A stretch of DNA of 13,492 nucleotides, taken from NCBI GenBank assembly GCA_903921835.1, contig CAIXRL010000078.1:1-13492 (forward strand), read 5' to 3'. The position numbers and the translations under genes are program-made. How positions within the stretch are numbered: position 1 is the stretch's first letter; every line of letters starts with the position of its first letter. Positions 7,103 to 13,492 of this stretch are shown one piece after another. The notes under the pieces were generated by a model. The model was given only the letters and a program-made list of their open reading frames with translations. It was not told the DNA's origin and searched no databases. Origin of the DNA: Candidatus Eiseniibacteriota bacterium (GTDB taxonomy: Bacteria; Eisenbacteria; RBG-16-71-46).

Positions 7103-8433
7103 CGGACGACCACCACGGCGCGCACGGCGCGATCGAGATTGGGTTCGATGACCACGCGAAGGACGTAGATGCCGGCGGGGACGATACGGCCCGAGGCATC
7201 CCGTCCATCCCAGCGCGAGAAGCCCTTCGCCGACAGCATCTCGTCGGCGTCGATCGCAAGCAGCGGGAGCGGGAAGCCGGTCGGCTGGTTGTTGATCACC
7301 TGATCGTTCTTGATGAACAGGTTCCGCACCCAGTGCCCGGTCACGTCGAACACGTTCGCGGACATCGAAACGGTGCGGGCGCGATCCAGCGCAATGCCGG
7401 GATCGAGCGGCGGCGTGAGCTTGAAGTGGAAGTTCGTGCCCTCGCCGCGGTCGGGAGAGAACGCCGGCCGGTCCGCCTTGAGATCCGCGAGCGAGAAGCG
7501 CACGGACTTGAGCGGCGGGTCGTAGCGGAACGTGACGCGGGAGATCGGCGAAACGCCCCAGTCGGGAACGCCGTCGCCGATGCCGTCGGGCGAGGGCGAG
7601 CCGATGTCGTCATTCCGATCGAGGTCCAGGATCGCGTAGTTGTCGATCACCACCTGGGCGTTTCCGTCCGTGACATGACCCGAGAGGTTGTCGGGCGCGG
7701 AATCCGGGCCGCCGGAGCCGTCCCCGCTTCCGGTCAGGACCGCGCAGATCTTGATCTTGTGCACGCCGAGCGGCAGGCGGCGGACCGAGTCCGAGACGCC
7801 GCCGACGCTCACGAACGTGTCGCGCGTGCCGGAGCCCCCGCCGAGAGCGTCAAACACGTTCCGCCACGGAACGGCGAACTCCATCGCGCGGCCCGTATTG
7901 CCCTGGTCGAACGAGGCGGCGGCGTGAAAGTTCGGTCCCACCTGCTCGTCAATGACCTTGTTCGCGTCAACGTGGCTGATCAAGCGCGGGCTCGTGTTGC
8001 GGTCCCACGTCGCCCCGAACACGTCCGGCGCGAACTCGTCCCCGGGGAAGCGCGCGGTCTGGTCGAACATGAAATTGCGTTTCCACGAGTTGAGGTTGCT
8101 CATGTCGGACATGCCGCGGTTCGGGAGGGTGTCCAGGAAAAGGATGATGTTGTTGTCCCAGCACACGCCCTCGACCGCGAAGTAGAGATACTGCGCGTCC
8201 CAGGTCACCCGGATCTGCAGGAGCTCCTCGCTGTAGCCCCACTTGGAGTCGTCGCGCGGCTCCTGGAACACGCCGGACGAGTTGTACCCGAAGACATCCT
8301 CGTCCCCGAGGATGAACTCGTTCGTGTAGCCGTCGATCCGCATCCGAGCGCTGAGGTCCCGCGCGGTCTTGGCGTGCGCGGCCGGGGCGAGGGTGAGCAA
8401 TGTGGCGAGCAGGAGACAGAGCTTCAGGCGCAA
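7099..8433 (-). CDS. Secreted protein with CBM9/DOMON-like domain and C-terminal FlgD-like Ig domain
   Basis: 444 residues from a TTG at 8433; a GTG at 8457 would add 8 residues. I prefer TTG. It gives a clean signal peptide (about 1-21, ending PAAHA) and is preceded at 7 bases by GGTGG, the same arrangement as the next gene; the GTG has no ribosome site. Residues about 25-260 resemble CBM9/DOMON-like carbohydrate-binding modules: MRIDG near the start, then TWDAQYLYFAVEGVCWDNNIILFLDT and AMEFAVPWRNVF. An Asp-rich stretch (DLDRNDDIGS, GIGDGVPDW) around 290-310 may bind calcium. The last about 90 residues are FlgD-like: VFDVTGHWVRNLF, FSRWDGRDASG, VPAGIYVLRV, VVVVR. Such tails act as type IX sorting or anchoring domains in relatives. 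First gene of the leftward operon. Ligand unknown. Confidence 0.83.
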   Translation of the reverse strand: MRLKLCLLLATLLTLAPAAHAKTARDLSARMRIDGYTNEFILGDEDVFGYNSSGVFQEPRDDSKWGYSEELLQIRVTWDAQYLYFAVEGVCWDNNIILFLDTLPNRGMSDMSNLNSWKRNFMFDQTARFPGDEFAPDVFGATWDRNTSPRLISHVDANKVIDEQVGPNFHAAASFDQGNTGRAMEFAVPWRNVFDALGGGSGTRDTFVSVGGVSDSVRRLPLGVHKIKICAVLTGSGDGSGGPDSAPDNLSGHVTDGNAQVVIDNYAILDLDRNDDIGSPSPDGIGDGVPDWGVSPISRVTFRYDPPLKSVRFSLADLKADRPAFSPDRGEGTNFHFKLTPPLDPGIALDRARTVSMSANVFDVTGHWVRNLFIKNDQVINNQPTGFPLPLLAIDADEMLSAKGFSRWDGRDASGRIVPAGIYVLRVVIEPNLDRAVRAVVVVR

Positions 8434-8487
8434 GGGAGGACCACCGGAAGGAGTCACGCGTGGACGTCGGGAACATGCGGCCGCAGC

Positions 8488-8516
8488 ATGATGCAGACAT
8501 GTCCGTGGATGGTCAA
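8488..8516 (-). promoter_or_regulatory. Candidate sigma-70 promoter for the leftward seven-gene operon
   Basis: Read on the minus strand: TTGACC (-35, 8516-8511, 5 of 6 consensus), a 17-base spacer, then CATCAT (-10, 8493-8488, 4 of 6). Transcription would begin near 8481, giving a leader of about 48 bases before the TTG start at 8433. Assigned by eye; other sigma factors are possible in this lineage. Confidence 0.45.
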
Positions 8517-8610
8517 GTGGGGAGCTGCCGTTGGGAGCGCACGAGTGAAGCGGTTGTGGGTGGGGGGCAGATGGGCCGAAACGCCGCGCAATTCGTGTGA
8601 AAGGTCCGGG

Positions 8611-8639
8611 TTGCGCTCGCATGTCCCGCCGGTTACAAT
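8611..8639 (+). promoter_or_regulatory. Candidate sigma-70 promoter for the rightward secreted-protein gene
   Basis: TTGCGC (8611-8616, 3 of 6), a 17-base spacer, then TACAAT (8634-8639, 5 of 6). Transcription would begin near 8646, leaving a leader of about 110 bases. The -10 lies in one of the few AT-richer spots of the region. Confidence 0.5.
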
Positions 8640-8757
8640 TCTGGGTGGAGCTATCCGTGCACGCGCCGGCTTCACGGCCGGACGAGTGCGGGCTGCCCGG
8701 GTCCTGCCTGCACCTCGCCCGACGCGTTCCCCAACGACCCGGTGGAGACTGCGCCCC

Positions 8758-11268
8758 ATGAAGAGGTTCACGACCACGCTTATCGCGATGCTCCTGCTGG
8801 GCGTCGCCGTGCAGGCGCGGGCATTCGTTCCGCAGACGATCAACGTCGACGGCGTGAACGATTTCGATCCGGCCAACCTGCTGAAGGACGATCGCAGCGA
8901 CACGCAGCCGAACTGCACCCCCGCGGCTCTGCCGCTGGACCTGGGCCGCGTCTACATGACGAACGACGCGAACTACCTGTACATCGGCATCGAGTTCGCG
9001 CAGACCTGCTTCTGCAGCATGAACCTCGGCATGGCGTTCAACACGACGGGCGGGACCGGCGGCGGCACCTCGGATCCATTCGGCCGCGACATCGGCTGGG
9101 CCAGCATTGCGACCAAGCCGAACTGGATCATCTACGACGTCACGCCCACCAGTTGCAACACGTTCAACTACGAGATCCTCTACCGGGACACGACCGTGGC
9201 CGCGGTCCACAGTTGGCTGAACCGCTCCGCGTTCATCAACCCGGCATGGGGCGGCGGCGCGAACGGCCTCGGCATCATCGACAGCCTGAACTTCAAGGAA
9301 CTCAAGATTCCCCTCTCGGTATTCGGCCTGACCACGGGGAACACGCTCAATGCCGAGTTCTGGGTGACGCAGGAAGGCACCACCAAGGGGCCTCTCGACG
9401 CGCTCGCCAGCGATGACGTGCAGATGTCGCACCCGAACACCACCACGTTCGACACGAGCGCCGTGGTGCAAATGACGCACATGCTGGCCTACACCGTGCT
9501 GAACTACGTGGACACGCAGCCCCCCACGGTTTCCAAGGCCGAGGCCATGGGCTTCACGGTCCTCGCGAACAGGCAGGTGCAGCTGTCCTCGAACAAGATC
9601 GACCTGACGTTCAGCGAGCCGGTGGACCAGACGACCTCGCAGGTTCCGGGTAACTACGTGTACTCCGGCCCCTCGGCGCGCAGCGTGATCAGCGCCCTGC
9701 GTGACGCCGTCACGCCCAGCGTCGTGCACCTCACGCTGAACGCGGCGGTCGCCGCCAGCGCCGTGGCCCACGCCATCACCGTGACCGGTGTCAAGGACGC
9801 GGCCCTGACCCCGAACACCATCGTCGCCAACGGCACCACGAACGTGGGTTCCTTCTACCTCCAGAACGTCACCTTCAACGGTGACTTCCGCCTGGGTCTG
9901 TGCAACGGGAACTTCGCCGCTGCCGACACGTTCGCGGTCGAGGGGAGCCTGAGCCCGCTGACGTTTACGCTGTGCGACAACGTCCTGCTGACGGACGCGA
10001 ACACCGACTCGATCTACACCGCGACGGTGCCGTTCTGCATCCCGCACTACGTGGGGGCGACCCGGGACACGCTGCACCTGGAATGGAAGTTCTCGCACAA
10101 GTGCGTCGATTTCGAACCGTTTGCCGGCAACCGCGGCTACCGGATCGACGCGGCCAACGGTGCGACAGCCACGGTCAGCGCCGCCTGGAACAACGACGAC
10201 CCGTCGAACTTCACCTCGCACGCGGTGGACGTCATCTTCCAGGTCGACGCGGCGCACTTCTTCCCCGCGGTCAGCCCCATCCTCACACTGCTGGGAAACA
10301 CGACCCCGCTGCACTTCACGCAGCCGGGCACGACCCTGTACGACGACGGCACGCACGGCGACCTGGTGGCGGGTGACAAGATCTACACGGTCCGCGTCAC
10401 GTTCCCCTCGTGCTCGCCCAAGAGCGTGGACTGGAAGGTGGATTTCAACGGCACGATCGAGTGTCTTGGCCAGAACAATCGCAACGTCTACCTGAACGAC
10501 GCGCTCTACAGCTCCGCCACGCCGATCACGCTGCCGGCCCGCGGCATCGACCGCTGCACGGTGACGGACAAGCCGCTGACGGTCGTGTTCAAGGTCAACA
10601 TGAGCCCGATCAACCCGCTGCCGTCCTCGGCGGACACCGTGGTCGTCAAGGGCAGCGCGCTGCCGCTGACCTGGGGATGGCCTGCCGCCTCCGCCGCGGT
10701 GATGGCTGACAACGGCGTGGGCGACGACACGCGCTCACACGACGGCGTGTTCACGAAGTCGGTCACGTTCCCGGATTCGACTGCGTTCGCGGTTTCGTTC
10801 AAGTACGACTTCAAGTGGGCGGGCGCCACGACCGACTCGCTCGAGTGCGCTGGCTATCCGGACCGCTGGCTGGTGCTCGACGACGTTGTCATGAGCTCGG
10901 GCACGCCGATCGTCCGCCTGGTCAACCCGTTCAACTACTGCAGCGATCCCACGGCGGTGCTGCCGACCGTGATGCCGCACGCCGGCACCGCGTTCGGCGC
11001 GCTTCGCCAGGTGATGCCCAACCCGATCGCCCGGCACGCGAACTTCTCGTTCGAGCTGTACCGCACCGGCCACGTGACGTTCAGCCTCTATGACGTGACC
11101 GGCCGCCGGGTCGCGCGTCTCGTGAACGCCACGCTGCCCGCGGGCGTGCACTCGGTCTCGTGGGACGGCGTGAGCGACGGCGGCATGCGCCTCGCGAGCG
11201 GCGTGTACATGTATGAAGTGGCCATGGGCGCCGACCGGTTGTCGCGCCGCATGATCCTGGTCCACTAG
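8758..11268 (+). CDS. Large secreted multidomain protein: CBM9-like, Ig-like, three tandem repeats, FlgD-like C-terminal domain
   Basis: 836 residues. The ATG at 8758 has GGTGGAG about 10 bases upstream and opens a standard signal peptide (1-22, ending ARA). The frame continues far upstream, but only antisense to the neighbouring gene. Domains: about 25-250 CBM9/DOMON-like (TINVDG, DANYLYIGIEF), with paired Cys (TCFCS); about 253-363 an SbsA/Big-type Ig domain (LTFSEPVD, GNYVYSG, VHLTLN); then three diverged repeats at about 364-487, 488-604 and 605-735, each with a VxGS/N..PL strand, an Asp-rich turn, a (I/F)(Y/T)...V.FP strand and Cys residues; and about 745-836 a FlgD-like/sorting-type tail (MPNPIARHANFSF, LYDVTGRRVARL, LASGVYMYEV, RRMILVH). 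No catalytic motif is recognised. Likely a cell-surface or released glycan-binding protein, perhaps exported with the PorV-like protein encoded across the intergenic region. Domain architecture fairly clear, ligand unknown. Confidence 0.88.
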   Translation: MKRFTTTLIAMLLLGVAVQARAFVPQTINVDGVNDFDPANLLKDDRSDTQPNCTPAALPLDLGRVYMTNDANYLYIGIEFAQTCFCSMNLGMAFNTTGGTGGGTSDPFGRDIGWASIATKPNWIIYDVTPTSCNTFNYEILYRDTTVAAVHSWLNRSAFINPAWGGGANGLGIIDSLNFKELKIPLSVFGLTTGNTLNAEFWVTQEGTTKGPLDALASDDVQMSHPNTTTFDTSAVVQMTHMLAYTVLNYVDTQPPTVSKAEAMGFTVLANRQVQLSSNKIDLTFSEPVDQTTSQVPGNYVYSGPSARSVISALRDAVTPSVVHLTLNAAVAASAVAHAITVTGVKDAALTPNTIVANGTTNVGSFYLQNVTFNGDFRLGLCNGNFAAADTFAVEGSLSPLTFTLCDNVLLTDANTDSIYTATVPFCIPHYVGATRDTLHLEWKFSHKCVDFEPFAGNRGYRIDAANGATATVSAAWNNDDPSNFTSHAVDVIFQVDAAHFFPAVSPILTLLGNTTPLHFTQPGTTLYDDGTHGDLVAGDKIYTVRVTFPSCSPKSVDWKVDFNGTIECLGQNNRNVYLNDALYSSATPITLPARGIDRCTVTDKPLTVVFKVNMSPINPLPSSADTVVVKGSALPLTWGWPAASAAVMADNGVGDDTRSHDGVFTKSVTFPDSTAFAVSFKYDFKWAGATTDSLECAGYPDRWLVLDDVVMSSGTPIVRLVNPFNYCSDPTAVLPTVMPHAGTAFGALRQVMPNPIARHANFSFELYRTGHVTFSLYDVTGRRVARLVNATLPAGVHSVSWDGVSDGGMRLASGVYMYEVAMGADRLSRRMILVH
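9856..10962 (+). repeat. Three diverged tandem protein repeats of about 117-124 residues
   Basis: Within the large secreted protein three units can be aligned by eye. Each starts with a hydrophobic strand (NVTFNGDFRL / VDVIFQVDA / LTVVFKVNM). Next comes an xVxG(S/N)xxPL strand (AVEGSLSPL / TLLGNTTPL / VVKGSALPL), then an Asp-rich turn and a strand ending in F or FP (YTATVPF / YTVRVTFP / TKSVTFP). Each then has a W- or F-containing strand near a Cys and ends in a (L/I)(N/D)(D/A) segment with a final Cys or Pro. DNA identity between units is low, so the duplication is old. Confidence 0.7.
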
Positions 11269-11289
11269 CAGGCGAATCCGGCACGCGAA

Positions 11290-11319
11290 GGCGGCCCGGG
11301 GGAGACACCCCGGGCCGCC
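11290..11319 (+). terminator. Strong GC hairpin after the large secreted-protein gene
   Basis: A perfect 12-bp stem (GGCGGCCCGGGG at 11290-11301 with its complement at 11308-11319) encloses a 6-base loop (GAGACA), 21 bases after the stop codon. No T-run follows, so it is not a textbook intrinsic terminator. It may stop transcription with help or protect the 3' end of the mRNA. Confidence 0.6.
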
Positions 11320-11359
11320 CGCGAACCGGCAGGATGTGCAAGACGCAACGCATACGGGC

Positions 11360-11390
11360 TTGCCTGGGTACCCCTGCCCGATGTTAGGAT
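11360..11390 (+). promoter_or_regulatory. Weak candidate promoter for the small secreted protein gene
   Basis: TTGCCT (11360-11365) and TAGGAT (11385-11390) are spaced 19 bases apart, longer than ideal; TTAGGA at 18 bases is an alternative -10. The spacer holds a GGGTACCC palindrome (11366-11373). The presence of a hairpin upstream and a strong ribosome site downstream makes independent transcription likely, but this exact site is uncertain. Confidence 0.3.
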
Positions 11391-11457
11391 TGAAGCTGGT
11401 CCATGCAGCAACGACCCCTCCGGATCCCCCGCGGGGTGCGAGAGCTACTCACATCAG

Positions 11458-11463
11458 AGGAGG
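11458..11463 (+). promoter_or_regulatory. Consensus Shine-Dalgarno of the small secreted protein
   Basis: AGGAGG lies 9 bases before the ATG at 11473. It is the strongest ribosome-binding site in the window and fixes this start. It suggests high expression compared with the overlapping, often weakly preceded starts of the leftward operon. Confidence 0.75.
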
Positions 11464-11472
11464 ACCTGTTCC

Positions 11473-12177
11473 ATGAAGAAGATCACTACTCTTGCCCTCG
11501 CCCTGCTCGCCTTCTCGGCGATCGCCGCGTCCGCCCAGGGCCCGTTCTACGCCCGTGGCAGCTACTACGACGCCGGCTGGAGCGCTGACGCCGGCAATCA
11601 GCTGACCGAAGGGCCCGCGGGCGTGTTCACGGCCACGATCCTCTCGCCGATGGCGGCGGGCTCGTACCTGGGCAAGGTCGCCTTGGCCGACTGGTCGTCG
11701 AGCTGGCCGAACAGCAACCAGCCCGTGATCCTTGCTGTTGGCAACGAGAACGTGAAGTGGTCGTTCGACACGAACACGCATACCGACGGCTGGTTGCCGG
11801 CGAGCAACATCGCGATGAACGATCATGGGACCACCGGCCTGACGTTCGAGGTCATCGGCGCGGCCCTCGAGACCGGCAGCTGGGGCTCCGGGGTTGCGGC
11901 GACGCTCACGGGCGACGTCTGGGGAGTGCAGATCGTGATCGGCACGCCCGGCACGTACGACGTGAAGTTCCGCAAGACCGGCGATTGGGGCATCAACTGT
12001 GGCGCCAGTGGCTTCGGCACCAACGAGAGCAACTACAGCTACACGACGACGCTCGCGAACCAGCCGGTTCTCTTCCAGTTCAACGAGAAGACCGGCCGCA
12101 TGCGTGCGCTGGTGGGCGGCAATGCGAGCCCGACGCACACCACGACGTTCGGCGCCATCAAGGCCCAGTACCGGTAG
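11473..12177 (+). CDS. Secreted beta-rich protein resembling X25/starch-binding modules
   Basis: 234 residues. Signal peptide 1-21 ends ASA before Gln22; it lacks a lipobox, so the product is periplasmic or secreted. Two halves look like tandem beta-sandwich modules. In the first (about 24-125), QLTEGPAGVFTATI - AAGSYLGKVALADWSSSWP resembles the X25-type modules of pullulanases, where a threshold strand ending T..LPAGSYEYKVAL precedes a Trp-rich strand. In the second (about 130-234), GDVWGVQIVIGTPGTYDVKFRKTGDWGINCG, taken in parts (TPGTYDVKFR, TGDWGINCG), has the same G(T/S)Y..K(F/V) core. A single Cys occurs, in the second half. No catalytic residues are recognised. It has its own strong ribosome site and terminator, so it is probably a single-gene, highly expressed unit. 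I infer a soluble alpha-glucan-binding protein; resemblance is by motif pattern only. Confidence 0.85.
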   Translation: MKKITTLALALLAFSAIAASAQGPFYARGSYYDAGWSADAGNQLTEGPAGVFTATILSPMAAGSYLGKVALADWSSSWPNSNQPVILAVGNENVKWSFDTNTHTDGWLPASNIAMNDHGTTGLTFEVIGAALETGSWGSGVAATLTGDVWGVQIVIGTPGTYDVKFRKTGDWGINCGASGFGTNESNYSYTTTLANQPVLFQFNEKTGRMRALVGGNASPTHTTTFGAIKAQYR

Positions 12178-12197
12178 TCGCAGTCGTTTCGTTCACG

Positions 12198-12236
12198 CAA
12201 ATCGGGCGGCTCTCAACGGAGCCGCCCGATTTGTTT
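12198..12236 (+). terminator. Intrinsic terminator between convergent genes
   Basis: A 15-bp perfect stem (CAAATCGGGCGGCTC, 12198-12212, with its complement at 12219-12233) has a 6-base loop (TCAACG) and is followed by TTTT. The hairpin is 20 bases after the small secreted gene. It also lies 26 bases beyond the malG stop on the other strand, so it may serve both, although the T-run favours the plus strand. Confidence 0.85.
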
Positions 12237-12261
12237 TACGCCGACCGCCTCACGTGGAACT

Positions 12262-13104
12262 TCAGCCCTTCACGCCGCCCAGCGACAGCCCGCTGACGAT
12301 GTAGCGGTTCAGGCCGATGAACAGCGCCATGACCGGCACGCACACCAGCAGGCTGCCGGCAGCGTAGTTCGCCCACTCGGTCTGGAACTGGCCCGCCAGG
12401 CTCTCGAGCCCCAGCGGCAGCGTGTACAGCTCCTGGCGCGAGATGATGATGCGGGCGACCAGGAACTCCGACCACGCGGCCATGAACGAGAACAGCGCGG
12501 TGATCGAGAGCGCGGGCGCCGCCAGCGGCAGCGTGATCCTGTAGAACGCCTGCCAGGGCGAGCAGCCGTCGATGAGCGCGGCCTGCTCCAGCTCCACGGG
12601 GATGGTGTCGTAGTAGCCGCGCATGGTCATCACGCAGAACGGCAGCGCGGTGGCGGTGTACGCCACGACGAGGCCGGCGAACGTGTCGAGCAGGTGCAGG
12701 TTCTTCATGAGCACGTACAGCGGCAGCATGAGCATCGTCGCCGGGAACATCTGCGTCATGAGGAACATCGAGATCGCCGCGTCGCGCCCGGCGAAGCGGA
12801 AGCGCGAGAACGCGTACGCCGACGTGGACGCCAGCGTGACCCCCAGCAGCGTCACGGACAGCGACACGACCAGCGAGTTGCGCAGCCACAGCAGGAAGGG
12901 CTTCTCGAACAGCATCGCGTGGTACGCCCGCAGCGACGCGCCCGGCGGGATGAGGGCCAGCGAGGTGGAGTAGAGCTGGTCGCCGGGACGCAGCGAGATC
13001 GTGATGATCTGCAGGATGGGATAGACGGTCGCGATCGCGAAGCAGACCAGGAAGGCCTGCACGAACACGCGGCCCGGGGTCCAGCCTTTTGCCTGTGCCC
13101 TCAT
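12262..13104 (-). CDS. malG: Maltose/maltodextrin-type ABC transporter permease MalG
   Basis: 280 residues, close to the usual size (about 280-300). The ATG at 13104 overlaps the malF stop as ATGA, with AAGGAG (13118-13113) eight bases before it. It has a first membrane helix at about 12-37, a periplasmic stretch with the DQLYSTSL region, then the SLVVSLSVTLLGVTLASTSAYAFSRFRF segment (parts: SLVVSLSVTLL, ASTSAYAFSRF) typical of CUT1 permeases. The cytoplasmic EAA loop that docks on the ATPase is present: EQAALIDG...LP at about 180-200. The C-terminus GLSLGGVKG matches the MalG-type end. Six membrane helices in all. It pairs with MalF to form the inner-membrane channel for maltodextrins or a related oligosaccharide. 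Substrate is inferred from family and neighbours: CUT1 permeases also serve other sugars. MalE and MalK are not in the window. Confidence 0.93.
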   Translation of the reverse strand: MRAQAKGWTPGRVFVQAFLVCFAIATVYPILQIITISLRPGDQLYSTSLALIPPGASLRAYHAMLFEKPFLLWLRNSLVVSLSVTLLGVTLASTSAYAFSRFRFAGRDAAISMFLMTQMFPATMLMLPLYVLMKNLHLLDTFAGLVVAYTATALPFCVMTMRGYYDTIPVELEQAALIDGCSPWQAFYRITLPLAAPALSITALFSFMAAWSEFLVARIIISRQELYTLPLGLESLAGQFQTEWANYAAGSLLVCVPVMALFIGLNRYIVSGLSLGGVKG

Positions 13105-13492
13105 GCCGTGCGCTCCTTCGCGTTCGTTTGGCGCATGATCTGCAGGACGAAGCCTAGCAGCAGCAGGAACACGACCACCGAGAAGGCCGCCGCGTAGGAG
13201 TAGCGCGAGTAGGTGAATGCCACCTTGTAGATGTACGTGACCAGGATGTGCGTCGAGTCCGCCGGCTGGCCGCCGTTGGAGATGAGCCAGACGATCAGCG
13301 TGTTGTTGAACGTCCAGATCGTGCCGAGCATCGCGGCCGGGATGAGCACGGGCATGAGCGAGGGCAGCGTCACGTGCGTGAACTGCTGCCAGGCGCTGGC
13401 GCCGTCCAGCTCGGCGGCCTCGTACAGGTCCGGCGGGATCGACGTCAGGCCTCCCAGCGCCACCACCATCATGAACGGGAACCCGAGCCAGA
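13101..13492 (-). CDS. malF: Maltose-type ABC transporter permease MalF, C-terminal part only (5' end outside window)
   Basis: About 130 residues are visible; the frame is open to the right edge, starting at ...WLGFPFMMVVALGGLTSIP. Just after this comes the EAA loop, EAAELDGASAWQQFTHVTLP, a strong match to the MalF cytoplasmic motif (EAA---G---------LP). Two membrane helices follow, with the MalF-typical TIWTFNNTLIVWLIS and an ILVTYIYKVAFTYSRYSYAAA segment. The stop overlaps the malG start by four bases. In CUT1 systems MalF and MalG form the heterodimeric permease; the binding protein and any further genes are presumably beyond the right edge. Confidence 0.93.
   Translation of the reverse strand, partial: WLGFPFMMVVALGGLTSIPPDLYEAAELDGASAWQQFTHVTLPSLMPVLIPAAMLGTIWTFNNTLIVWLISNGGQPADSTHILVTYIYKVAFTYSRYSYAAAFSVVVFLLLLGFVLQIMRQTNAKERTA

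Larger units (their letters stand above)
8434..8757. promoter_or_regulatory. Divergent intergenic control region
   Basis: About 324 bases without a convincing gene lie between the leftward binding-protein/barrel operon and the rightward secreted-protein gene. The region contains a plausible sigma-70 promoter facing each way. Their -35 boxes are separated by about 95 bases (8517-8610), where a shared operator could sit. I found no clear palindromic operator or MalT-like repeats in that stretch. A short frame starting at an ATG at 8622 continues into the leftward gene but has no signal peptide before residue 60 and lies across the promoters, so I do not use it. Confidence 0.6.

Noticed and set aside
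8517..8610. Possible operator between the divergent promoters
   Set aside because: I saw only weak G-rich and partly matching short repeats, with no convincing palindrome or MalT-type sites.
6958..8757. 600-codon upstream extension of the 836-residue secreted protein
   Set aside because: The extension runs antisense to the CBM9/FlgD-like and PorV-like genes and has low-complexity Arg-rich sequence. The signal peptide, ribosome site and promoter all support the ATG at 8758.
8458..10356. Long minus-strand extension upstream of the CBM9/FlgD-like gene
   Set aside because: It is antisense to the large plus-strand gene and has no domain. The real signal peptide begins at 8433.
11449..12138. 229-codon minus-strand frame opposite the small secreted protein
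   Set aside because: Antisense shadow with Arg/Val-rich composition. The plus-strand gene has a consensus Shine-Dalgarno, signal peptide and terminator.
1..13492. tRNA, rRNA, CRISPR arrays, insertion sequences or attachment sites
   Set aside because: No such structure was seen. The only repeats are the in-gene domain repeats, and no transposase or integrase is encoded.

Overview
The window is about 13.5 kb of high-GC, densely coding bacterial DNA. Every complete protein outside the ABC transporter has a signal peptide or lipoprotein signal, and there are outer-membrane beta-barrels, a PorV-like barrel and C-terminal FlgD-like/sorting-type Ig domains. This points to a Gram-negative, diderm, heterotrophic bacterium. 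The combination of PorV-like and FlgD-like domains with high GC resembles uncultured Gemmatimonadetes/Eisenbacteria-type lineages of the FCB side of the tree. That placement is inference only, since no rRNA or housekeeping marker is present.

Layout. (1) Positions 8433 down to 1 (minus strand) hold seven tightly packed genes that look like one operon. In transcription order they are: a secreted CBM9-like/FlgD-like protein; a PorV/PorQ-like barrel; a 523-residue outer-membrane barrel; a 785-residue fusion of a glycogen/starch-binding (CBM48/AMPK-beta type) domain to an outer-membrane barrel; a small CBM48-type lipoprotein; a lipoprotein with a SusE/SusF-like end; and a lipoprotein with at least three tandem CBM48-type domains that runs off the left edge. 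Five of the six junctions overlap or are separated by only 4 bases. (2) Positions 8434-8757 are a divergent control region with one plausible promoter facing each way. (3) On the plus strand are an 836-residue secreted multidomain protein (CBM9-like, Ig-like, three diverged Cys-containing repeats, FlgD-like tail) and, after a hairpin and its own strong ribosome-binding site, a 234-residue secreted beta-rich protein resembling the X25/starch-binding modules of pullulanases. (4) After a strong terminator, the minus strand carries malG and the 3' end of malF, the inner-membrane permeases of a maltose/maltodextrin-type ABC transporter.

How the parts may work together (inference). The CBM48-type and SusE-like domains suggest that an alpha-glucan (starch, glycogen, maltodextrin) is bound at the cell surface and passed through outer-membrane barrels, with MalF/MalG completing import across the inner membrane. 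No SusC/SusD pair, no glycoside hydrolase and no MalE or MalK is seen here. The locus therefore looks like a Sus-analogous but differently built alpha-glucan capture system, and that is the most interesting thing in the window.
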